Positions 1-5,962 of a DNA stretch of 5,963 bases are shown here, one piece after another; position 1 is the first letter of the stretch; each line of letters opens with the position of its first letter. Source of the DNA: Verrucomicrobiaceae bacterium. Its GTDB lineage: Bacteria > Verrucomicrobiota > Verrucomicrobiae > Verrucomicrobiales > Akkermansiaceae. Made by a program: the position numbers and the translations under genes. The notes under the pieces were generated by a model. The model was not told the DNA's origin. It saw only the letters and a list, made by a program, of their open reading frames with translations, and made no database searches. Location: positions 1-5,963 of the forward strand of contig CANBTO010000339.1 in the NCBI GenBank assembly GCA_947372405.1, in the 5' to 3' direction.

Positions 1-1
1 C

Positions 2-1405
2 CTCGGCTATGGCGACTACGCCTGCTTTGGCAATCCGATCACGCACACGCCGGCAGTCGATGCTTTCAAGAAAGAAAGCCTGCTATTCACGCAGTTCCAC
101 GTCAGCCCCACTTGCTCGCCTTGCCGCTCGGCATTGATGAGCGGACGGCACGAATTCAAAAATGGCGTCACGCACACCATCCTTGAGCGCGAGCGCATGA
201 ATTTGAAAACGTTCACGTTGCCGCAGATGCTCAAATCTGTGGGATACACCACGGGCATCTTCGGCAAGTGGCATCTGGGTGACGAGGAGGCGTATCGCCC
301 GGAGAGCCGTGGATTCGATGAAGTTTATATTCACGGTGGCGGCGGCATCGGGCAAACCTACCCCGGTTCATGCGGCGACGCACCGGGCAACACGAACATC
401 AATCCCGCGCTCTGGCACAACGGCAAGTGGGAGAAGACCACGGGCTATTCCACCGACCTGTTTTTTGCCCAGGCCATCAAGTGGATGGACGCCAAACGCG
501 CAGAGAAGCAACCGTTCTTCGCCTATATCCCACTCAATGCCTCGCATGGCCCGCACGTAGTACCGAAGGAATATTATACGCAGTATTTAGATAAACCCGG
601 CGTCAGCGAAGATATGGCTAAATTCTTTGGAATGAATGAAAACGTTGATACTAATTTCGGCGCGCTACTGAAAAAAATCAAAGAATGGAACATCGAAAAC
701 AATACCTTGGTCATCTATATCGGCACCGATAATGGCGGCACGGCCGGGGTGACGCTTTTCAATGCCGGAATGAAGGGCGGCAAAGGTACGCCATATCAGG
801 GCGGCACGCGCTCCCCGTGTTTCTTCCGCTGGCCGGCCGGCGGTATCCATGGTGGAGCGGAATGTGCCGCGTTGAGCGCGCACCTCGATATTTTCCCCAC
901 GCTCGCCGAGATCACCGGTGCGACCCTAACGGATGATATTAAGAAACAGGTCGAAGGTCGCAGCCTCTTGTCTCTACTGAAAAATCCACAAGCCGAGTGG
1001 CCTGATCGCCTGCTCGTGCATCACGTCGGCCGATGGGGACAAGGCAAGAGCGAGGAATCCAAATACAAGAAGTGCGCCATTCAGAACTCGCGCTACACGC
1101 TGGTGGATAACGACGAACTTTACGATCTGCAGGCCGACCCCGGCGAGAAAACCAATGTCATCGCCGAACATCCCGAAGTCGTCACAAAGCTTCGCGCTGC
1201 CTACGACCAATGGTGGGCCGATGTGCAACCACTCCTCGTGAACGAAAACGTCACCAATGTGCCGAAGATCAATCCGATGAAGGAGCTTTATTGGAAACAA
1301 TTCGGCGGCGGCCCGGATGAAAAACTGCTCAAGCGGATGAGCCAGCGCGGCGGTGCCGACGAAGAAGAAGGAGCATCGAAGAAGCGGAATCGGAAAAAAC
1401 AATAA
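2..1405 (+). CDS. Sulfatase (arylsulfatase family, formylglycine-dependent), 5' partial
   Basis: Hydrolyses sulfate esters, most likely on a polysaccharide, in the periplasm or outside the cell (export inferred from the family). The frame is open from base 2 with no start, so the gene begins upstream; 467 residues are visible. It opens at LGYGD, the tail of the N-terminal metal-binding motif whose paired Asp residues usually sit just before. The sulfatase signature CSPCR is at residues 38-42; Cys38 (113-115) is the residue matured to formylglycine. Other family motifs follow: GKWHLG (88-93, catalytic Lys/His), SHGP (181-184), TDNGG (242-246, metal Asp/Asn) and GGKGTPYQGG (259-268, substrate Lys). 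The last motif has Gln where Glu is more usual. ELYDLQADPGEKTN (372-385) is the typical C-terminal sulfatase motif. The protein ends in an acidic stretch and then a basic KKRNRKKQ tail. Substrate cannot be read from sequence. An AT-rich patch lies at about 571-720. The bacterial maturase that makes formylglycine is not in the window. Confidence 0.95.
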   Translation, partial: LGYGDYACFGNPITHTPAVDAFKKESLLFTQFHVSPTCSPCRSALMSGRHEFKNGVTHTILERERMNLKTFTLPQMLKSVGYTTGIFGKWHLGDEEAYRPESRGFDEVYIHGGGGIGQTYPGSCGDAPGNTNINPALWHNGKWEKTTGYSTDLFFAQAIKWMDAKRAEKQPFFAYIPLNASHGPHVVPKEYYTQYLDKPGVSEDMAKFFGMNENVDTNFGALLKKIKEWNIENNTLVIYIGTDNGGTAGVTLFNAGMKGGKGTPYQGGTRSPCFFRWPAGGIHGGAECAALSAHLDIFPTLAEITGATLTDDIKKQVEGRSLLSLLKNPQAEWPDRLLVHHVGRWGQGKSEESKYKKCAIQNSRYTLVDNDELYDLQADPGEKTNVIAEHPEVVTKLRAAYDQWWADVQPLLVNENVTNVPKINPMKELYWKQFGGGPDEKLLKRMSQRGGADEEEGASKKRNRKKQ

Positions 1406-1414
1406 TTGAGCAGT

Positions 1415-1439
1415 CGTCACGATGAGTCACAAGGTGACG
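1415..1439. repeat. GTCAC direct and inverted repeats, two alternative hairpins
   Basis: Just after the sulfatase stop, GTCAC occurs at 1416-1420 and again at 1426-1430, start to start 10 bases apart. The reverse complement GTGAC is at 1434-1438. The second copy can pair with GTGAC around a 3-base loop. The first can instead pair as CGTCAC/GTGACG (1415-1420 with 1434-1439) around a larger loop. No T-run follows, so this is not an intrinsic terminator by itself. It could be a protein-binding site, an mRNA 3'-end structure, or chance. Confidence 0.3.
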
Positions 1440-1468
1440 GCGACCGAATATCAGTAATCGTCGGTCCC

Positions 1469-1490
1469 AACCAGCAGACGCTGGATTTTT
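1469..1490 (+). terminator. Weak intrinsic-terminator-like hairpin after the sulfatase gene
   Basis: CCAGC (1471-1475) and GCTGG (1480-1484) form a perfect 5-bp stem around the loop AGAC. ATTTTT follows at 1485-1490. AA at 1469-1470 could add two A-T pairs to the T-run if A1485 is bulged. It lies 63 bases after the sulfatase stop and 45 bases before the next start. The stem is short, so termination would probably be partial. If real, it would separate or attenuate transcription between the sulfatase and the SGNH gene. Confidence 0.35.
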
Positions 1491-1535
1491 CCTCGCCGGG
1501 AGAATTAAAGAAGCGTCAACTTTACCTACACTCCA

Positions 1536-2255
1536 ATGAAAACCCTAAGAACTCTACTATTGCTTTTTTGCGCCTATTCCATGCCTTGTCATGCTGGAGA
1601 AAAGAGCAAGCTGGTCACCCATCTTGAGGCAGGAAAAAAACAGGTGGTTGTCGCCTATGGTACAAGCCTAACGGCTGCCGGTGGATGGGTCAAACAACTG
1701 AGCACCACCCTCAATGAACGTTACCCCGGATTAGCGACCGTGATCAACAGCGGCGGATCCGGCCAGTGGTCGGAATGGGGTGTGGCGAACCTTGACCAGA
1801 AAGTCATCGCGAACAAACCGGACACCGTCTTCATCGAGTTTTCCATGAATGACAGCGTGGAGCGTTTCCATGGATCTGTCGAAATCGCCAAGGCGAACCT
1901 GGTGAATATGATCGACCGCATTCTCAAGGCCAATCCGCAGTGCGAAATCATCCTCATGACGATGACCCCCGGCGACAAATACCCGGCAGGCCACAAGTCC
2001 TACCGCAAGGCCATCGAGAAGCAGTCCGAAATGTACCGGGCCGTCGCGAAAGAGCATGGATTCATTCTCATCGACCACTACCCGAACTGGAAGGCACTGC
2101 AATCGAAGGACAGGAAACTCTTCGATGAATACGTGCCGGATACCATTCATCCCACTGATGAAGGCTGCGAGAAGGTAGTGACTCCCGTCGTATTTGCCGC
2201 ACTGGGCATAAATGATGCCGTCATGACATCGCCCGCGAAAGGCAAGGCGCCCTAG
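1536..2255 (+). CDS. Exported SGNH/GDSL-type hydrolase (probable esterase), GTSL variant
   Basis: A 239-residue single-domain serine hydrolase. Residues 1-20 form a signal peptide: KTLR, a hydrophobic core TLLLLFCAY, and a likely cut after CHA before GEKS. Catalytic blocks are in order. Block I is AYGTSLT (40-46) with nucleophile Ser44 (1665-1667). Block II is the Gly-rich NSGGSGQWSEWG (71-82). Block III is EFSMND (101-106) with Asn105. Block V is PDTIHP (201-206) with Asp202 and His205. Length is normal for the fold. Block I has Thr in place of the Asp of classic GDSL. The family includes carbohydrate O-deacetylases, lipases and thioesterases; next to a sulfatase, removal of acyl groups from a polysaccharide is a reasonable inference. 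The ATG at 1536 is chosen because it starts the signal peptide; only a distant purine run (about 1507-1513) precedes it, so there is no good Shine-Dalgarno. It lies 130 bases after the sulfatase stop. Confidence 0.9.
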   Translation: MKTLRTLLLLFCAYSMPCHAGEKSKLVTHLEAGKKQVVVAYGTSLTAAGGWVKQLSTTLNERYPGLATVINSGGSGQWSEWGVANLDQKVIANKPDTVFIEFSMNDSVERFHGSVEIAKANLVNMIDRILKANPQCEIILMTMTPGDKYPAGHKSYRKAIEKQSEMYRAVAKEHGFILIDHYPNWKALQSKDRKLFDEYVPDTIHPTDEGCEKVVTPVVFAALGINDAVMTSPAKGKAP

Positions 2256-2257
2256 GG

Positions 2258-2282
2258 GGAAGGACCTTAAGCTGAAGCTTCC
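2258..2282. repeat. Inverted repeats just after the SGNH gene
   Basis: GGAAG (2258-2262) is complementary to CTTCC (2278-2282). Inside lies AAGCT-GA-AGCTT (2269-2280), and GAAGCTTC (2274-2281) is a perfect 8-base palindrome. The short pieces compete for pairing and no T-run follows, so a classical terminator is not supported. It may be a 3'-end structure for the SGNH mRNA or may have no role. Confidence 0.2.
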
Positions 2283-2386
2283 ATCGGATTCATATGAGTG
2301 AATTGGGAAATGTTGCAGTCCCTTTCTTCAATGCCCCCCCCGGTAATTTGCAAAGGCGACGCAATGCCCTTCTCCGCATTCTCATT

Positions 2387-2396
2387 TTCAATTGAA
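2387..2396. promoter_or_regulatory. Perfect 10-base palindrome TTCAATTGAA
   Basis: TTCAATTGAA reads the same on both strands and lies 148 bases before the ATG of the PSCyt1-DUF1549-DUF1553 gene. It shares TTCAA/TTGAA half-sites with the inverted repeat at 2411-2427, whose centre is about 28 bases away. It is AT-rich within a mixed region. It may be a dimeric regulator site; the half-site sharing is seen, the function is inferred. Confidence 0.25.
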
Positions 2397-2410
2397 CGAG
2401 AGAAACAGCC

Positions 2411-2427
2411 GTTGAATCCCGTTCAAC
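2411..2427. promoter_or_regulatory. Inverted repeat GTTGAA-N5-TTCAAC, candidate operator
   Basis: GTTGAA (2411-2416) and TTCAAC (2422-2427) are exact reverse complements separated by TCCCG. The second arm covers the place a -35 element would occupy for the candidate -10 box at 2444-2449. A regulator bound here would therefore be placed to block or assist RNA polymerase. No regulator gene is visible in the window. Confidence 0.3.
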
Positions 2428-2443
2428 TAAATTACCAGACACC

Positions 2444-2449
2444 TAAAAT
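2444..2449 (+). promoter_or_regulatory. Candidate -10 box TAAAAT
   Basis: TAAAAT matches the sigma-70-type -10 consensus at five of six bases. The best -35 at 16-base spacing, TTCAAC (2422-2427), matches only three of six, so the promoter would be weak or regulator-dependent. Transcription would start near 2456, leaving a leader of about 88 bases before the ATG at 2544. PVC promoters are poorly defined, so this is tentative. Confidence 0.2.
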
Positions 2450-2485
2450 CCAGCGCGTGCGAATCAGGTCCAGTTATCTCCGGCT

Positions 2486-2497
2486 CTACGAACGTAG
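2486..2497. repeat. Small inverted repeat CTACG-AA-CGTAG in the leader
   Basis: CTACG (2486-2490) and CGTAG (2493-2497) are reverse complements with a 2-base centre. As RNA it could form a 4-bp stem with a GAAC loop. It lies in the presumed 5' leader of the downstream gene, about 47 bases before its ATG. Too small to assign a role. The octamer GAATCCCG occurs both just after it (2500-2507) and at 2414-2421. Confidence 0.2.
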
Positions 2498-2532
2498 GCG
2501 AATCCCGCAGAAACTCATTCCCGACTCGTCCC

Positions 2533-2537
2533 AAAGG
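2533..2537 (+). promoter_or_regulatory. Weak ribosome binding site AAAGG
   Basis: AAAGG ends 6 bases before the ATG at 2544 and gives four bases of anti-Shine-Dalgarno pairing (AAGG). Its spacing supports 2544 as the start over the in-frame GTG at 2298. Confidence 0.4.
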
Positions 2538-2543
2538 CACTCC

Positions 2544-5500
2544 ATGAAGCACATCCTCCTCTTGCCACTCGCGTTCTTCGCGAACGCCGCATCCGCAGCC
2601 GAGCCGCTGCGCTACAATCGGGATATCCGGCCTATTTTGTCGGACAACTGCTTCGCGTGCCATGGCCCGGACAAGGCCAAGCAGAAATCCGGATTGCGGC
2701 TTGACGTGCGCGAAATGGCGATTGCTCCAGCGAAGTCGGGTGACATTGCGATCGTGCCGGGGAAAATCAGCGAGAGCGCGTTGGTTGCGCATATTTTCTC
2801 AGACGACGAGGACGAGATCATGCCACCGCCGAAGTCGCACAAGACACTCACTGCGACACAGAAGGAGATGCTCAAACAATGGATCGCGGAGGGTGCGAAG
2901 TATGAGTTGCACTGGGCCTTCCAGCCCGTGCAGCCGGTGAAGGTGCCGGCAGCTTCAGATTTTCCGAAGGCGGATGCGGTGCTGCTGCAATGGCCGAAAA
3001 ATCCGATAGATTGGTTCATTCTGCAGAAACTCACCGAACGCGGGTTGAAACCTTCGCCACACGCGGAGGCTGGCACCCTCGCGCGGCGCATGGCGCTTGA
3101 TCTCACGGGGCTGCCGCCGCGCACGGAAGCACTGAAGCGATTCGATCCCGCAAAACCCGATGACTACATCACTGCGAATTTTTCCTCGCCGCATTACGGT
3201 GAGCGCATGGCGGTGGACTGGCTGGACGCGGCGCGTTTTGCCGACACTCAGGGCTATCAGAACGATCCTGACCAGGACATGCATCCGTGGCGCGACTGGG
3301 TGATCGCGGCCTTCAACAAGAACATGCGCTTCGATCAGTTCACCATCGAGCAGCTCGCGGGCGATCTGCTGCCGGGCGCAACGATCGAGCAGAGGGTGGC
3401 AACGGGATTTCATCGCAACCACCGGGTCAATGTGGAGGGCGGCGTCATCGCGGCGGAGTTCATCGCGGAATACACGGCGGACCGCGTGGAGACGACGGCG
3501 GAGGTGTGGCTGGGTCTAACATTCAACTGCACACGCTGCCACGACCACAAGTTCGACCCGCTCACGCAGAAAGATTTTTACAGCATGAAGGCGTTTTTCA
3601 ACAATGTGGGCGAGCAGGGCGACGGCGTGCTGGACAAGGTCGTGACGGCGTCGGCGGAGTTGGAGAAACAAATCTCGCCGCTTCAGGCCGAGGCGAGGGC
3701 GCTTCAGGAGAATCTCGCGAAGCAGGCCGTCAACCCCGCAGTCGTGCGCACGTGGGCTAACCGGCTTGTGAAGCAGCGGCTCGCGTGGCAGCCATTCGAG
3801 ATCGCCAAGGTCGCAGCACCGCAGGGCAATCCGATGGCGACCAGCGATGCGCGCGCATTTGATCTCAGCCCCGTGAAGGGCGGCAAGCCCGACGGGAAGC
3901 GCGGCAAGAAGGCCAAAGCGAGCCCCGAGGATCCGGTCGTGGTGACGTTGAAAATTCCCGCCGGAAAAAAGATCACCGCATTGCGCCTCGAATGCTCCAC
4001 CGAGGCCGACGATGCGAACGTCACGCTCGGGCGCATCTCAGTGCAAAGCGTAAAAAAGATGGCGCTCGCGATGACGGGCGCGGCCGAGGGAGTTTCGCTG
4101 AAGTCCACCGATGCCGAGCGTGCGCTCACAATTCCGGGCGGGAAAAGCGTGACGTTGTCACCAGGACCTAACAAGCCGCCGGAGTCGCTCGTGTGGCAGC
4201 TCGCAGCGCCGTTAGAGACGAAGGGCGCAGGAGAGACGCTGGAAATTTCCGTCGCCGTGAACAGCAGCGCCAGCGAGACCGAGTGGCGGATTTTGTTCAC
4301 TGAATCGCCCGGGGATCAACTCGTCGCCGAAGCCACGCTCGACATCGCGGAGAAGAATCCCGCGACACTCATTCGCGCCGAGGCAGTCACGCTGGAGCGG
4401 GAATTCCTGCTCGCTCGCGCCGAGGCAAAGGACGCACGTGCGAAAATCGCCGGGCTGAACGAACGCATCGAAGCCATCCGCCAGCGGCAACCCTCAGCCA
4501 TCGTGATGAGTGAACTCGCAAAGCCGAAGGACACGTTCATCCTCATGCGCGGCGCGTATGACCAACCGGGCGACAAGGTCAGCGCGGCCACGCCCGTGGT
4601 TCTGCCGCCGATGCCAAAAGATCTGCCGCCAAACCGCCTCGGCCTCGCGCGCTGGCTCGTGAGTCCGGGAAATCCGCTCACCGCGCGCGTGACGGTCAAC
4701 CGGCTGTGGCAGTCCGTCTTCGGCACCGGACTCGTGCGGACGAGCGAGGACTTCGGATCGCAAGGCGAGGCACCGAGCCATCCCGAAATGCTCGACTGGC
4801 TCGCGGGCGAATTCGTGCGCAGCGGTTGGGACGTGCAGCACCTGCTGCGGCTCATGCTCACCAGCGCGACCTATCAACAAAGCTCGCGTGTCACGCCCGC
4901 GCTCATCGCCGCCGATCCTGACAACCGGCTGCTGGCACGCGGCCCGCGCTTCCGCATGAACGCGGAATTTGTGCGCGACCAAGCGCTCGACGCAGCGGGC
5001 TTGCTCTCGGAAAAAGTCGGCGGAAAATCCGTAAAGCCCTATCAGCCACCGGGCCTCTATGAACTTGTCACTGCCGGCAAAGGAACCAAGACGTGGATCC
5101 AGGACAAAGGTGAGGACCAATACCGACGCAGCCTTTACACGTATTGGAAACGCACCGTGCCCCATCCCGCGATGATCGCATTCGACGCACCAGGCCGCGA
5201 AGTCTGCGCCGTGCGCCGCCCACGTTCTAACACGCCACTCCAAGCGCTCAACCTGATGAACGATCCCACCTACATCGAGGCCGCGCGCAACCTCGCGCTG
5301 CGGATGATCACGGCCGCGCCTAACGTGCCTGCGCAAATCCAGCACGGCTATCGACTGCTACTTACCCGCGACGCCACCGCCGCCGAACTCGCCGTGCTCA
5401 CCCGCGCCTACGAGCGCACGCGCACGGAATACACCAAAAATCCAAACTCCGCAAACGGGCTGCTGAAAACCGGCGAAGCGTCACCCGCGCAGCAGACGAT

Positions 5501-5579
5501 CAATCCCGCCGTGCTCGCCGCGATGACAAATGTCGCCAGCACGATGCTCTGCCTCGATGAAACCGTCACCAAGGAATGA
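2544..5579 (+). CDS. Exported PSCyt1-DUF1549-DUF1553 protein (planctomycete-type cytochrome c-like)
   Basis: A 1011-residue envelope protein of unproven function. Residues 1-18 are a signal peptide (KHILLLPLAFFANAASA, cut before AEP). PSCyt1 (about 22-120) has the c-type heme motif CFACH at 36-40 and a possible Met ligand in IMPPP (92-96). PSCyt2/DUF1549 (about 153-357) includes LDLTGLPP (185-192), ARFADTQGY (230-238) and a second CxxCH, CTRCHDHKFDP (329-339), typical of the family. The middle holds a basic Gly/Lys-rich linker (445-460), a probable beta-rich domain (about 465-600) and a likely coiled coil (about 606-650). PSD1/DUF1553 (about 695-960) has NRLGLARWL (697-705), SEDFG (734-738) and RRPRSNTPLQALNLMND (891-907). 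The ATG is chosen because it starts the signal peptide and has AAAGG upstream. The frame stays open back to a GTG at 2298, but those 82 residues look non-coding and would bury the signal peptide. Such genes often sit with a DUF1501 gene and sulfatases; here a sulfatase is near but no DUF1501 gene follows. Confidence 0.93.
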   Translation: MKHILLLPLAFFANAASAAEPLRYNRDIRPILSDNCFACHGPDKAKQKSGLRLDVREMAIAPAKSGDIAIVPGKISESALVAHIFSDDEDEIMPPPKSHKTLTATQKEMLKQWIAEGAKYELHWAFQPVQPVKVPAASDFPKADAVLLQWPKNPIDWFILQKLTERGLKPSPHAEAGTLARRMALDLTGLPPRTEALKRFDPAKPDDYITANFSSPHYGERMAVDWLDAARFADTQGYQNDPDQDMHPWRDWVIAAFNKNMRFDQFTIEQLAGDLLPGATIEQRVATGFHRNHRVNVEGGVIAAEFIAEYTADRVETTAEVWLGLTFNCTRCHDHKFDPLTQKDFYSMKAFFNNVGEQGDGVLDKVVTASAELEKQISPLQAEARALQENLAKQAVNPAVVRTWANRLVKQRLAWQPFEIAKVAAPQGNPMATSDARAFDLSPVKGGKPDGKRGKKAKASPEDPVVVTLKIPAGKKITALRLECSTEADDANVTLGRISVQSVKKMALAMTGAAEGVSLKSTDAERALTIPGGKSVTLSPGPNKPPESLVWQLAAPLETKGAGETLEISVAVNSSASETEWRILFTESPGDQLVAEATLDIAEKNPATLIRAEAVTLEREFLLARAEAKDARAKIAGLNERIEAIRQRQPSAIVMSELAKPKDTFILMRGAYDQPGDKVSAATPVVLPPMPKDLPPNRLGLARWLVSPGNPLTARVTVNRLWQSVFGTGLVRTSEDFGSQGEAPSHPEMLDWLAGEFVRSGWDVQHLLRLMLTSATYQQSSRVTPALIAADPDNRLLARGPRFRMNAEFVRDQALDAAGLLSEKVGGKSVKPYQPPGLYELVTAGKGTKTWIQDKGEDQYRRSLYTYWKRTVPHPAMIAFDAPGREVCAVRRPRSNTPLQALNLMNDPTYIEAARNLALRMITAAPNVPAQIQHGYRLLLTRDATAAELAVLTRAYERTRTEYTKNPNSANGLLKTGEASPAQQTINPAVLAAMTNVASTMLCLDETVTKE

Positions 5580-5590
5580 ATGCGATGAAG

Positions 5591-5962
5591 TCAATTCACC
5601 TTCAGCCCTTCGAGCTTAGCCAGTTTCTTCGCCTTTGCGTCGAAGCTCCAAAAAATAGCGCAACCGAGTATAAGGGTCGAGGCGACATGGATGAGATCGT
5701 AAGCGCGAAAGCCGTGCTTGATCGTGTGGCGGCGCACCAGCATCTCAAACGCTTCGCCAAGCATCTCGATGTCAATTTCCGCGACTGCCATCGTCTCCCC
5801 AAGTTTCAGTTCATCCGAAAAAAGCGCATCACCCATCGCCGCCGCCTCCGGGCTTGCATGGATTCCAGGCACTCCATTCCGTGCAAAAAACACCTGCTGA
5901 TAGAGCGCATTGCCGACTTCCATCCGCGTCAGGAAAGTGACGGGAAATGGTGGCCAGCCCGC
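5591..5962 (-). CDS. PIN-domain protein (VapC-like), 5' partial
   Basis: The C-terminal 123 residues of a PIN-domain protein; the start and the first catalytic Asp lie beyond the window's right edge. PIN proteins are metal-dependent ribonucleases, most often toxins of VapBC pairs. The reading begins AGWPPFPVTFLTRMEVGNAL, matching the PIN pattern in which a conserved Glu precedes an Asn-Ala-Leu helix (Glu15, codon at 5918-5920). Next come the RAYDLIHVAS motif with acidic Asp89 (5696-5698) and the FWSFDAKAKKLA motif with Asp108 (5639-5641). The GLKVN ending is typical. The ATG at 5921-5923 is unlikely to be the start, because conserved sequence continues upstream of it and the first catalytic Asp would be lost. 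It converges on the cytochrome-like gene with 11 bases between the stops and no clear terminator. Any antitoxin gene would lie outside the window, so toxin status is unproven. Confidence 0.85.
   Translation of the reverse strand, partial: AGWPPFPVTFLTRMEVGNALYQQVFFARNGVPGIHASPEAAAMGDALFSDELKLGETMAVAEIDIEMLGEAFEMLVRRHTIKHGFRAYDLIHVASTLILGCAIFWSFDAKAKKLAKLEGLKVN

Noticed and set aside
974..1420. Minus-strand open frame of 148 codons opposite the sulfatase 3' end
   Set aside because: The plus strand carries clear sulfatase motifs here, and the antisense product has no family pattern.
1406..1627. Open frame starting with TTG right after the sulfatase stop
   Set aside because: It overlaps the SGNH signal-peptide region in another frame, has no ribosome site, and its translation has no family features.
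2334..2341. Run of eight C as a possible phase-variation tract
   Set aside because: It lies outside the supported coding regions and about 100 bases upstream of the candidate -10 box, so slippage has no clear consequence. It may also be an assembly-sensitive homopolymer.
2294..2395. Small ORF of 33 codons (ATG at 2294, TGA at 2393-2395) in the leader region
   Set aside because: No Shine-Dalgarno, no recognisable peptide features, and it runs through an 8-C tract. It would also end before the candidate promoter for the next gene.
2256..2543. Search for a tRNA, riboswitch or small RNA in the largest intergenic gap
   Set aside because: Only short inverted repeats were seen. There is no cloverleaf, no recognised riboswitch core and no hairpin plus T-run on the plus strand.
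4494..5345. Long open frame on the minus strand (283 codons) inside the DUF1553 region
   Set aside because: It lies opposite strongly family-like DUF1553 coding sequence; long antisense frames are common in GC-rich genes. The translation shows no recognisable domain.
5586..5604. TGAAG/CTTCA stem at the convergent gene ends as a bidirectional terminator
   Set aside because: Only 5 bp with a 9-base loop, AT-containing stem, no T-run on either strand, and it overlaps the end of the PIN-domain coding sequence.
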